NCBI GenBank assembly: GCA_943736015.1
Contig: OX031058.1
Span: 24,887,001 to 24,951,000 of the forward strand
Direction of reading: 5' to 3'
DNA from: Tridacna crocea
Taxonomy: Eukaryota; Mollusca; Bivalvia; Cardiida; Cardiidae
DNA length: 64,000 nucleotides
Under the pieces are notes generated by a model. It had not been told where the DNA came from and made no database searches. It saw only the letters and a list, made by a program, of their open reading frames with translations. The position numbers and the translations under genes were made by a program. Every line of letters starts with the position of its first letter. Position 1 is the first letter of the stretch. This document shows, one piece after another, positions 1 to 32,149 of this stretch.

Positions 1-198
1 ATCTCCTTTACTTTCTCCTTTTTCTTTCCTCATTTACACATAAAAACGGGATAAGATATCAAACAGATAACGAAACAATAACTTCTTTAAAAAAAAGAAA
101 ACTTACTGTTTTGTTTTCTTTCTATTTTATATACCAAATTATCAAATGAAAATTACTAAAGGACTATTGTATAAAAGTAAAATTAAAAAAAATATACT

Positions 199-230
199 GA
201 ATGAATGAATGAATGAATGAATGAATGAAT
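199..230 (+). repeat. (AATG)n microsatellite
   Basis: Eight uninterrupted tetranucleotide units. Confidence 0.95.
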
Positions 231-410
231 ATCCGCGCAGGCTAGCATGGACCGAAACCTTTTGCACTTTGTGAATTCTATACGTATTTTAACCATTATT
301 CTGTTAAATAAGTAGAATAAAGTTTGCAACTCGATAGTGAAGACCCAAATAGTGCTGTTTCAAGGTCACGTTTCGCGGAATAGTTTACCCTTATCGGACC
401 GTGTGGATCC

Positions 411-445
411 AAGATCAGACTGCACGCTCAGTGCAGTCTGATCTT
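411..445. repeat. GATCAGACTGCAC hairpin repeat
   Basis: Perfect 15-bp arms (411-425, 431-445) around a 5-bp loop. The same hairpin recurs at 27241-27277 followed by a similar GATCTACGCT sequence, so this is a dispersed foldback family. Confidence 0.75.
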
Positions 446-1118
446 GATCTACGCTGTCCGCAAAAGGTCAGTGAGTCGCGCTTAACAGCCAAAGGGTTAA
501 TGGACTGTTCTTACCCCAGATCTCCAGACTTGGTCTATCTTCATGGATCCATGATTATGTGGTGATTTGCTCTATGTGATGAATCACAGATTTGTATTAA
601 ACCCCCTTTTGCTAGAGCACTGCTCATATTGCATTTACCGAATATCTATATAGCAGTATCTCTGTGCACCTCCTTTTAGCCACTTGTAACATTTTTTCGG
701 CACATCTAATGTAGATAGCATGTAGAGTGCTGAGATAACCTTGAAACCAAACGATCACGTGTGTAAATGACCTTGAAAAATTTTTTTTCTTTAAAATGAA
801 GGAAATGGAGAACGTAATTGTGAGAACTATTTTTCTTTCTTCTCCACAACGTTTTTTTCATCTTAGGCTCACTCTTCACGTTGTTTACAGTTGTTCTCAT
901 TAGGGGAAAGCCTAAACTGTCCAGTGCTAAACTAGAGCTGTCAGTGAATGCGACTTAAACCTCCGCCAGCGCTTTGACGGAAACAGGCATTTACTAGGAT
1001 TTTGTACACAGACGGACACACGGACGGACAGACATGCTGATTCCAGTATACCCCCGAAAACATTCGTTTTGCGGGGTTGTAATAAACAAACATTGTAATA
1101 ATTGGCTTGCAATACACG

Positions 1119-1349
1119 AAAAGGGACATTCGGACTTTTGCGTAAAGCGTCGTCTCGGATTAGCCTGCGCTGTCCGCGCAGGCTAATCCGAGACGGCACT
1201 TTACGACTTCATTAGATTTTGTGCTCCAATAGACTTGCGCAAGACAAAAAGTTCCATAAAAACGGAAGGTGTCGTTTCGGATTAGCCTGCGCGGACTACG
1301 CAGGCTGATCCGAGACGGCACTTTACGCAAATGTCCGAATGCCCCTTTT
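1119..1349. repeat. Foldback element with two internal hairpins
   Basis: Outer arms (about 1119-1147 and 1321-1349) pair as AAAAGGGACATTCGGAC with its complement. Inside are two related hairpins, arms 1151-1170/1176-1195 (perfect 20 bp, CTCGGATTAGCCTGCGC) and 1273-1291/1300-1318. It has the look of a foldback MITE with a duplicated core. Confidence 0.75.
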
Positions 1350-1639
1350 GGCTTGTTGCAGGCTATACATATATGAATTACACGAGGAAACGTGCTCATA
1401 GAATATCTTTCTTGAACTAGGTGGAAAACATTAAGGATTATTGAATGCCTCTTGTCCCATATTGATTTTAAATCCGTTTTCACCAGTGTCGCAAAAACAG
1501 GTTAAAAAATAAATTCAGAATGTCTGTAGTTTTTTTTTTATGACCGATATTTAGCAGATTGATACATTTTATCTCTTTCACGCCATCCTCCACATTACTT
1601 ACTGCTTTTTTTTGTTTTATCCGAGGTCGCTGTTAATCC

Positions 1640-1865
1640 TTAACCAAATTGTTCCGAATTTTAACGACCCTGAGCGAAAAGCCTGTTGAAAATATTGAGA
1701 AAGAAGTAGAATATGCTGGCTACCAGCATTTTTCTACTTCTCTCACAATATTGTCTACCCTGTCAAAGAACTTTACTTTATTTGCACCATTTTCTTCAGA
1801 TTTGTCGTCTGCAGATGTTTTCGAACTGGTAGAGGTCTAAAATTTGTCGTTTTGGATAGGTTTAA
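1640..1865 (+). mobile_element. TTAA-foldback MITE copy
   Basis: Forward copy, TTAA at both ends, diverged; the central palindrome reads GAATATGCTGGCTACCAGCA. The right part keeps GTCTAAAATTTGTCG. Confidence 0.75.
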
Positions 1866-2129
1866 TTCAAGGTTACCGAGTTTCGCCAGTTTGCCACAAA
1901 AATACGGACCATGCTCTATTAAACCTCTGCAAAAAGTATCGACTCATATCAGCCGGCGCAGTTTGGACCGGCTGATCTTTATAATTTTCTGCGTGCCAAA
2001 GGACCTTTCTACCTCATGATTTCAGACAGTAGTAAGACAAAATGGTTTTTACGTGATGACTTGCATTGTGAAATGGATCACGAAGATGGATTAAACCCCC
2101 CTTTTTTTCATAGAGCATGCTTAGCTTCC

Positions 2130-2399
2130 TTTTACTCTTTACTACACAATCCCTGGTTTTTACGACCCTGAGATAGAAGCCTTTTGAAAACATTGTGGGA
2201 AAAGGAGAAAATGCTGGAAACCAGCATTTTCTCCTTTTCCCACAAAGTTTTCTACTGAGAAAATGCTGCAAACCAGTATTTTCTCACATTTTTTTTCACC
2301 CCCCCCCCCCCCACACACACACACGCAGAACAAGTTTCAATTTTTGAGTCACGTTAATTTAGACCAGTCTTAAAGTTTTGTTGTTTGGCAAAGCGTTAA
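2130..2399 (+). mobile_element. TTAA-foldback MITE copy with extra hairpin arm
   Basis: Forward copy. After the normal palindrome a second, degraded AAAATGCTG..CCAGTATTTTCTC arm is added, followed by a C14 run and (CA)n at about 2299-2325. The right end is GGCAAAGCGTTAA. Confidence 0.7.
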
Positions 2400-2500
2400 A
2401 AATGAACGTCACTCTGTTAAAAGACAGTTTAATGTATCTCCGTGATCCGTCTATACCAAACAGATCATAAAAATAGGGCTTGATCCATAAAAGCAATTTT

Positions 2501-2720
2501 GTCTTGTAACCAATTTAATAATGAGGTAGACCGGTACTTTCACATGTAGAAGACTGACCAATTTCAAAAGGTTTCGAATCTGGTCAGGCCGCGCGTACAG
2601 TGCAGGCTTGCAAGGTCGTTACTTTTTGCACAAGCATCCAGATTCGAAACCTTTTGAAATTGGTCAGTCTTCTGCATGTGAAAGTACCGGTCTACCTCAT
2701 TATTAAATTGGTTGTAAGAC
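2501..2720. repeat. 83-bp-arm foldback
   Basis: Arms 2501-2583 and 2638-2720 are near-perfect reverse complements (only about three mismatches seen), separated by 54 bp. No coding content. Confidence 0.85.
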
Positions 2721-3036
2721 AAAGTGCTCTCTCACTAAACACGATATATATCAGTGAAAACATTCTGAGCCAGCTCCGAGTCTATTTGATTGCGACAAAA
2801 AGTCTCCGTCTATATCGCCAGTCCGATTCCTAAGACATGGATAAAACTTTTAAATTTTTATTATCGGTCAATTTTCTGCGTGTCTAAGGACCGGTATACC
2901 TTATGACTCAGTCGGTTGTCAGACAAACTGGATTTTTATGGATCCACAGTCGTGTGATGTCTATCTTGGTACAACGCATACCGCGATGCTTTAAAACACC
3001 TCTAGCCAGTTGACGATTCTTTTTGAATTATTTATA

Positions 3037-3192
3037 TACCAAACGACAAAATTTTAGAGTGGTCCAAATATTGAAAGCACTTGCAGACGACAAAATAGAC
3101 AAAATAAGGTAACCAAGAAATTGAAATTTGTTTCCAGCAGGGTAGAAAACATTGTGGGAAAAGGAGAAAATGCTTGTTTGGTAAAGGATTAA
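3037..3192 (-). mobile_element. TTAA-foldback MITE, truncated
   Basis: Reverse copy. It is intact to the first palindrome arm, then jumps directly to the GGTAAAGGATTAA end, so the second arm and far side are deleted. Confidence 0.7.
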
Positions 3193-5936
3193 GGTCCGGA
3201 CGGGAAATCGGATTAGACAGAAACCATAATTTATCGAAAAATTTGAGTTTTATCCACGTTTTAATTCTAAATCGACACCAGTGTAAAGGCCCAGTAAAAA
3301 TCAAAATATTAAAGTATGTGCCATGAAACATTAAAATTTAAATCATAACATTTAAAAGAATGGAAAATATTGTGAAGATAACAGTCTGTTCTCGTGTGCT
3401 CGGGCCATACAATAGTCGCTGCAAGAAAAATAATTCTAAAATCAGGCAAAGTGTAAACAAAAGACACAGCTACCTGCACCTGGCAGGTTTTCACCCAGTT
3501 TTGAGATTAATATCTTTGTCAGCGACCAACACTTGGACCGACCATACAACGACAGATTGCCATCTTCGAAATAATTTCCATACTTTCCATATGGCTCGAT
3601 ATAAATTCAAATGCATTTAAACGCATGCTTTGATTTTACAATTGACCTTTATTATTACTTTAGCAGGGTAAATGATATGTAAAAACGTATTTAAAGTAAA
3701 ATAGCGTCAACTCTTACATTTGCATGAGACTTTATATTAAATACAAATGACTTTTGATCTGTAATCAATAGTGAAATAATGAAATAAAGTGCACACAAAA
3801 AACAAAGTACAATACACATTAAAATACTTACAATTGTCAGGTTCAGCACACAATAACTATACTAAAGATAATAAGTTATCAGGCCCAGCTAGGTTAAACC
3901 GTATCTCTGATGACGTAGGAGATGCTCAGGTCGTTATATATCCAACATGTATGAATGTCAAAGTCCTTTTCTCCTTATGAAACATGGTATCTCTGTTATG
4001 TCGAATGTTTGCGTGGATATCACAGTTGGAACCAACATTAAAATACGCAGTGAGGGGCCCTTTTGTTTTCTTCGACCATTCTGAAAAATGCTATATATGA
4101 TTCTCAATTCCAAAGGCCAGCTGTCCGTTGGCTGAGTCTCAATTCCAAAGGCCAGCTGTCCGTTGGCTGAGCCGTTTCGTCTAAGCTAATCAAATGGTCA
4201 GGCTTCGGAATATAAATTTAGAAATGACCATCAAATTTATAAATTAAAGGCTGGACACAGGTCCTTATGTTTAATTTGATGTAATTTTTCCTAAATATGA
4301 GTAAATCCTGATAATAGTTCTTCCGTTAGAATAGCCAAAACCTAACTTCAGACTATTCGGAGTGTTCGAGCAATCGAGTTCTCTCTCAACAACCTTCGAA
4401 TAACTTTGTGCTCATGTTTATGAGGTCATTGCTCTTTATATATCTATAACCTGTTGATGCGCAGGACTTTGAAAAAGGACTAAGGACCATGAAAAAGAGG
4501 CTACGCACCAAACCAGTGTTGATTGCTTATATGTGCAATTGCAATGTAAGCTTCAACGTTTTCAATAGAGATGACCTTTATAAAAGGCAGATGGAATCAC
4601 ATGACTATATAATAAGAGAAGGTTTTATCTTGATACGGAAATGACTTGATGGCGTAATGATCAAACCGAATCGTTATGAATGAACAGTTTTTTGCCATGC
4701 GCTTTTTTTTTTATATACATGTATATATTTTTCTGCCTGTTGACATGTGAAACCCGCTGACTTCATGTTGTGAGAACGTCACAATGTCTCATTATCTCAA
4801 TGAGACAAACGTTTTCCGTGTCTAGAAGCTGACAAATGCCCTTGTTACTGTGACAACGTGACGCAGGCTTGAGTGGGGGCAAACACGAGTAACCATTCCA
4901 TTAAAAAAAAACATACACTTTGCCCCATTTGCAATCTCCAACTTGTATTCCAAAACCATTCTAAATCACATTGACGCAATGACTCATAAAAATATCGGAC
5001 AGTGTAGTATATTTCAGTGGTTTTCAAGAAACTTCTATATAGAGTACATGTCTGTTAAGAGTAAGTCAATATTTAGAAATCGGGAAATACTGCAATTTCT
5101 GATGGGCTAAACTAAATGGTTTCGCCAATCAGAAATTATGTTACTTTTAAATTTAGAACATTCCTAAGAATGATGCTTCAGTTTGCGTTCCCAACCTCCA
5201 AAGTGTCCCATTTATAGGATGACAAATGTAAACAAGAAATTTTGTTACTTTTAAATTTAGAACATTCCTGAGAATGAGAACGAGAAGGCCAAGTACAAAT
5301 AGTTGATAATTAGGGTCTCAGATTTTCTATTAGATGGCTCATTCTCCAAATTTGAGTCATGAATTACATGGCGCTCACGAGTGCGTAAAATGATGCTTCA
5401 CAGTTTGCGTTCCCAACCTCCAAAGTGTCCCTTTGTAGTATGACAAATGTAAACCAGTGGGCGTGGTCAAAATATAATAGAACTTTTTCCGTCTAGATCC
5501 TTTCATGTCCTCTTCACTGTCTGTTCCAAATCAGTTTTGGAAACATGTGCGTGATGATGATAGCTTAACAAATAATTAAAATATTCTTCGTTGAAATAAT
5601 TGTCCTTAGTTTGATTAGCAGTGGAAATTGAGAAAAATACTATAAAAGTAACATTATAATCTACAGATACTGCAATCCCATCACGAGGATCTTTGCCACA
5701 CTCGGAGTTCTTGACTTTGAAACTTTCTGACTGAGAGATTGGCTTCTGTGTGCTAAGGCTAAATTTCCAGTGTATGGTGTGGCATCTTTGGTCAAAATTA
5801 TATAAGAAAAGTTTTATTCTTAGAAGAATAGTGGTATCGAGTGATTTGGGAAATACACTGTTCAAATTACAAGTAATACAAACTCATAAGCATAGATAGG
5901 CGCACTGGCCACTGGTACTATAGCTACGCTGACGGT
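3193..5936. other. No gene seen
   Basis: Mostly unique AT-rich DNA. A 35-bp exact tandem duplication lies at 4102-4171. About 100 bp at 4976-5080 recurs at 7340-7440. The segment 5140-5240 is partly repeated at 5240-5290 and 5390-5455 (CAGTTTGCGTTCCCAACCTCC). A 120-codon minus-strand ORF (5503-5865) is unsupported. Confidence 0.5.
4102..4171 (+). repeat. 35-bp tandem duplication
   Basis: Two exact adjacent copies of a 35-bp unit containing CCAGCTGTCCGTTGGCTGAG. Confidence 0.95.
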
Positions 5937-6165
5937 TTAAGTCATTACCAAACGACAACATTATAGGCTTGTCAGAATCGAAAGCATTTGCAGACGACAA
6001 AAGTAAAGTGACTGAAAATTTGAAATTTGTTTTGTGAATGGTAGAAAACAATGTGGGAAAAGGAGAAAATGCTGGTTACCAGCATTTTCTCCTTTTCCTA
6101 CATTGTTTTCTAGAGGCTTCGTTCTCAGGGTCGTCAAAAGTAGGGATTGTGTGGTAATGGGTTAA
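5937..6165 (-). mobile_element. TTAA-foldback MITE copy, full length
   Basis: Reverse copy of 229 bp, ending GGTAATGGGTTAA. Full palindrome with centre GCTGGTTACCAGC. Confidence 0.85.
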
Positions 6166-8096
6166 ATCAACCATCAGTTTTATCTTCTGTTGAGCTACTC
6201 GGTAGTTGTTCTAAACATTTCGGTAGGTGTTCAAGGTAAGGCAAAGAACGGTTAGAAGTCCCTCAAGGACTGCTCATCTCTTAGAAGCAGTAGAACCAGA
6301 TTTTCTCGCATGATAGCTCCGATAAGACGTGGTATAGTCGTAGTACAGCTTTTAAGACTGATCTTCGGACCTGCCCTTGGGATTCATCAAAAAGTTAATT
6401 CGCAAAATTTTCAACACAACGTTGATACAAATATAAATAAATGTACATGTGGTTTGCACTTTTTGAATACTTAATCCTTTTCGAAGAGAATTTAAACTTA
6501 AACCTGCATAAACTTCAACAAGTTGGTTTCTTTACAAAAGAAGCCAGGATGGGTTAGCATCAATGTTTTCAAATAGTTTAATGGCTTTTAAGTGATATCA
6601 ATATATTTCGGTACATGTAAGCAAACAAGTAAAAAAGCCACCGCATCGAAACCTAGTTTGACCTTCTTCACGCGTTTTCAATTCGCATGATCTTTGTCCA
6701 GCGGTCTTCTTTCTCTCTTATAACGAAATTCCTATTTTTTTCTTCTGCTAAGATTTATTTGCTTCATGAAAAATATATAATTAATTGAGGGTCATTTGCA
6801 GCACTGGCAAATTAATATAACAAATCTATTCTGAAATTCGTCATACAAGAATAACCACGTCTATTTCCTATTTCTTTTTTATTTCGCTTTATTTATAAAA
6901 AAAACTTGACGAAACAGAATGTGTATCTGAGCAATTCGCAAGAAAAATGGATTTAGACAGCAAATTTTCAGTAGCAGCCTGCCTTTTAAACTCACAACTG
7001 TTTTGGAGAGGTCTGATGACCTCTGTGTGACCTCTAGGATGGAGATACAGAGTATCGGATTTATGACCATTCATAAGCATCATAAGCTCAGATGGTTTCC
7101 AACTGTGCTCGATCTTCTCAATAGACGGTATCGCCATGTCGGCGGTCGATTATGACATCAGATAAAACAAATAAATATAATCTGAGCTTTTTTCTTTCTA
7201 ACTGAAGTATTTACTTTGTTTATCTGTATAACTGTCAAGTTGGCCTGCCTACGTCAACAGTATTTCGTAATACAGGAACTTAAAGAACATGAAATGGGTA
7301 TTTTTAGCTGGTGAATATAGAACTTGATACTGTTTTGTCCGCAATGACTCATAAAAATATCGGACAGTGTAGTATATTTCAGTGGTTTTCAAGAAAATTC
7401 TACATAGAGTACATGTATGTTAACATTAAGTCAATATTTGGTACATTTATGGGCTCACAAACTATCATGATGAGTTTTAAAATCAAAGCACTGAAAGCAC
7501 TGATGGCAAGGATCAAGTGGAAAGCGAATAAATGCGTAGAGCAATTAGTACTCGAACATGAACTGTTCATTGTAGAATTTAAAAAAAGGGTTTTTTGTGT
7601 GTGTACAGCTGAACCTGTTTTTATCATCTTTCGTGCATAACCATTTTTCAAAACATCGAGTGCTTTGTGATGTAGTGTAAATCCGTAGCAATACTTTTTT
7701 TAGTTGAAAAAGTGGTTGCAATGATTTTCACCACACTCTTTAAAATGAAGAATTAAGGAACAAAACCAACATACGTATGAAAGACATTTTATTTGAAGCA
7801 GAAAACACAATTCTGAGTGATTGACTGATTAGTAATAATAATAATAATAATAATAATAAACTGGTATAGTATAAACTGGTATAGTCTTATATATCGCTAT
7901 TTAATATTTCAGTAACCACGATTTAAGTCGATGAACGTCAAAGTATTTCATTGGTTTCTTTCCCCTGTTGCATGGGTTCCCCTTATCATAGCGAAATTTC
8001 TGAGTTTTATGGTCTCCCGATCTCCCGACGTTGACGAAAAAGAAGTTTCCTTCTGATTCAATTAAAAAAACAACTGACGCCACTTGGAACTGTACA
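6166..8096. other. No gene seen
   Basis: AT-rich unique DNA. It contains the second copy (7340-7440) of the repeat at 4976-5080 and a (TAA)n microsatellite at about 7833-7859. Short ORFs here show no family features. Confidence 0.5.
7833..7859 (+). repeat. (TAA)n microsatellite
   Basis: About nine units, followed by a short duplication of ACTGGTATAGT. Confidence 0.9.
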
Positions 8097-9912
8097 ACAA
8101 GAGGACCATGATGGTCCTATATCGCTCACCTGAGTATATTTGTAACTTATATGGTTTATCAAGGGCAGGCTATTAATTCTTTTCAAATAAGGCATACCCT
8201 GGGGTTTGTCACAAAAATATGTTTACAGATTTTCTCCTTTGTCTTTGGCCAGTGGAGCTAAAAGCTGCTGCTTATCATCAATTTTTCTCTTCACAGTGTC
8301 TTGTTCCCTTTTTGACTTGTAGTTTTGCCATTACCAGACGACAAAATTTTAGACCGTTCCAAATTGAAACAAATTGCAGACAACATTTTAAAATGTATCT
8401 AAAATGAAAAATAAGTGATCTATATGGTAGAAAAGATTGTGAGAAAGGAGAAATTGCTTGTTACAAACAATTTCTCCTTTTTAGATGGAATTGATTTTAA
8501 AAGATTTCCTTCTATGATTCTATGTGAAATAGTGTGCACCAGGGCACAGAGCCAAAATATGACCCCAAGGGGATAATTTTAATTATTTTCATAAAGGGTC
8601 ACTAGATGATGCTACATGCAAAATATGAATGCTCTAGCCTTTATGATTTGTCACAAGTAGATTTTTAAAAGATTTCCTTCTTTGTTTCTATGTAAAATAG
8701 GGTGCGCCCGGGCAGAGCCCAAATATGACCGCAGAGGGATAATTCTAGCAATTTTGGTAGAAGATTATCAGATTTTGCTACATAGCAAATATGAATGCTC
8801 TAGCCATTAAGGTTTGTCAGAAAAAGATTTATTAAAGGTTTCCTTCTTTGTTTCCATGTAAAATAGGGTGTGCCCGGGCAAAGCCCAAATATGACCCAAG
8901 GGGAATAATTTTAATAATTTTGGTAAGGGGGTCACCCAATAATGCTTCAAACAAAATGTGAATGCCCTCCGCCTTATGGTTTGTCACAAGAAGATTTTTA
9001 AAGATTGTAAAATAGGGTGCGCCCGGGCAGAGCCCAAATATGACCGCAGAAGGATAATTTCAACAATTTTGGTAGAAGATCATCAGTTAATGCTACACAC
9101 TAAATAGGAATGTTCTAGCCATTATGATTTGTCACCAGAAGAAGTTTTAAAGATTTCCCTCTAAATTTCTATGTAAAATAGAGTGCGCCCGGGCAAAGCC
9201 CAAATATGACCCCATGGGAATGATTTTAACAATTTTGGTAAGGGGTCACCCAATGATGTTTCAAACAAAATATGAATGCTCCCAACCTTATGTTTTGTCA
9301 CGAGAAGATTTTTAAAGATTTTAAAATAGGGTGCGCCCGGGCAGAGCCCAAATATGACAGCAGAGGAATAATTTTAACAAGTTTGGTAGAGGATCATCAG
9401 ATAATGCTACATACCAAATATGAATGCTCTAGCCATTATGGTTTGTCAGAAGAAGATTTTTTAAAGCTTTCCTTCTTTGTTTCTATGTAAAATAGGGTGC
9501 GCCCGGGCAAAGCCCAAATATGACCCCAGGGAAATAATTTTAACAATTTTGGTAAAGGGTCACCTAATGATGCTTCATACAAAATATGAATGCTCCCGGC
9601 CTTATGGTTTGTCACAAGAAGATTTTTAAAGATTTTTTCCATTTTCAGCCATTTTGTTGCCATGGCAACCAGAGTTTTTGTTGGAATTAAATTCTTTTAA
9701 CAATTTTTGTAGAGCTTCACCCAAGGAACATTCCTGCCAAGTTTTATCAAGATTGGCCTTCTGGTTTTGGAGGAGAAGATTTTTAAAGAAATTGTTAACG
9801 GACGGACGGACAGATGGACGGACGGACGGACGGACGGACGGACGGACGGACGGACGCCGGACGATGACCGGTCACAATAGCTCCCCCTGAGCACTTTGTG
9901 CTCAGGTGAGCT
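8097..9912 (-). mobile_element. Pearl-like tandem-core element, dimeric-core type
   Basis: Read on the minus strand it starts AGCTCACCTGAGCACAAAGTGCTCA, has a (GTCC)n tract (9799-9860), then a tandem core, and ends GGTGAGCGATATAGGACCATCATGGTCCTCTTGT-like with a terminal hairpin. The core has about seven units of 150-165 bp (each with GGGTGCGCCCGGGCA and CCCAAATATGAC). The units alternate two types: AAGCCC..GACCCC..GGGTCACC and GAGCCC..GACCGCAG..AGATCATCAG. The head, microsatellite and 3' hairpin match the bivalve 'pearl' plan, considered non-autonomous Helentron-like elements. A degraded TTAA-foldback (about 8327-8482) lies near its distal end. Confidence 0.8.
8327..8482 (-). mobile_element. 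TTAA-foldback MITE, truncated
   Basis: Reverse copy inside the distal part of the pearl-like element. The left half and a shortened palindrome remain (GGAGAAATTGCTTGTTACAA); the far end is lost. Confidence 0.6.
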
Positions 9913-10196
9913 AAAAATAGTACTATTAAATGCATTCTGCATTAAAAATTCTACTAAACGCATTCTATACTTCGGTTAAAGACATTCTGTACTTGTAATG
10001 CTTTTGTTATTTTGATTCTGTACAAATAAACCTTTTAAGATGTTGGTTACTAGAAATGTTATGCATACCCACAATATTTCGAACAGCATTAATCTAAAAG
10101 GTCGTAAAATACATAATAACTTAATGAAAGAGTTTTGTCGATTCAATTTACTTGGTTTCAGTTTCAGCTGTGTACGTTTCTACACTGTACATGTCT
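9913..10196. other. KMO 3' flank
   Basis: Likely 3' UTR and downstream flank of KMO on the minus strand. No canonical AATAAA on that strand; AGTAAA occurs near 10150. Confidence 0.4.
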
Positions 10197-31327
<21,131 letters not shown>

Positions 31328-31874
31328 GGCGATAAAACTTCCAAAGTGGATATTTCACCCAGTCTCCTACAGACGCAAAGAACATCTGTCTTTGTTCGCA
31401 CAGAAAACATTTGAAACTCTTGTTGTTGACCTTACGAAAGGTCATCGACGGCCAGCGAGATAATACCAAAACACTAACCCCCGTGTTCGTCGTGCGTTAT
31501 CTATACTTCTTGACCCATTTCTACAAACGCATATATAGTCACTATCCGCTTTCCTTTTGCCAAATATTTTTTTTTACACTTTTCCAAATTCAAAGCACAT
31601 ATACACTAGTTATAGTACCCATATAGCTGTCCCCAGAGGCGATGTTATATCTTGACTGGTCGCCTCTGGGTACAAAGACAATGAAGACAACCCACAATTG
31701 AAAGTTCCGCACAGATTTTGCGACCAAGTTTTAATTTCGCAAATACTATAGCGCACAAAACTATAGGATTTAAACATACCCGATTGCTCATTTATTTTCA
31801 TAATCCTTTGTTCGAATGACCCAAAATCTGTGATATAAACATGACCGGAGCAAAAATAACATTTGTTTCCAAGG
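31328..31874. other. KMO upstream flank
   Basis: Expected KMO promoter and 5' UTR region; no element could be assigned. A hairpin CCCAGAGGCGA/TCGCCTCTGGG (31632-31642, 31660-31670) lies in a repeat that recurs in part near 44787-44830. Confidence 0.4.
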
Positions 31875-32105
31875 TTAACTCTTTACCAAACGACAAAATT
31901 TAAAATTGGTCCAAATTGAAAGCATTTGCAGACGACAAAATAAACGTGACTTAAGAATTGAAACTTGACTTTAGAAGAGTAGAAAACATTGTGGGAAAAA
32001 GAGAAAATGCTGGGTACCAGCCTTTTCTCTTTTTCCCCCACAATGTTTTCAAAAGGCTTCTTCCACTGGGTTGTAAAAACCAAGGATTGTTTGGAATACG
32101 GTTAA
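31875..32105 (-). mobile_element. TTAA-foldback MITE copy
   Basis: Reverse copy, TTAA both ends. The palindrome has small changes (GGGAAAAAGAGAAAATGCTG). It keeps an internal TTAA (GTGACTTAAGAATTG). Confidence 0.85.
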
Positions 32106-32149
32106 TTCCTGTCGCGTACTCTCCTACAAGAATCTACAGACATTACACA

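Larger units (their letters stand above)
1..1118. other. Gene-free repeat-rich start of window
   Basis: AT-rich DNA with no exon I can support. It holds an (AATG)n microsatellite at about 199-230 and a 15-bp perfect hairpin at 411-445. From about 920 there is a (CGGACA)-like stretch and a GTATACCCCC/GCGGGG hairpin typical of dispersed mollusc repeats. Confidence 0.6.

Noticed and set aside
5503..5865. 120-codon minus-strand ORF
   Set aside because: Mixed composition looks mildly protein-like, but I recognise no family and found no flanking exons or convincing splice sites.
7311..7651. Overlapping ORFs on both strands
   Set aside because: Both lie partly in the 100-bp duplicated segment; no domain features and no splice support.
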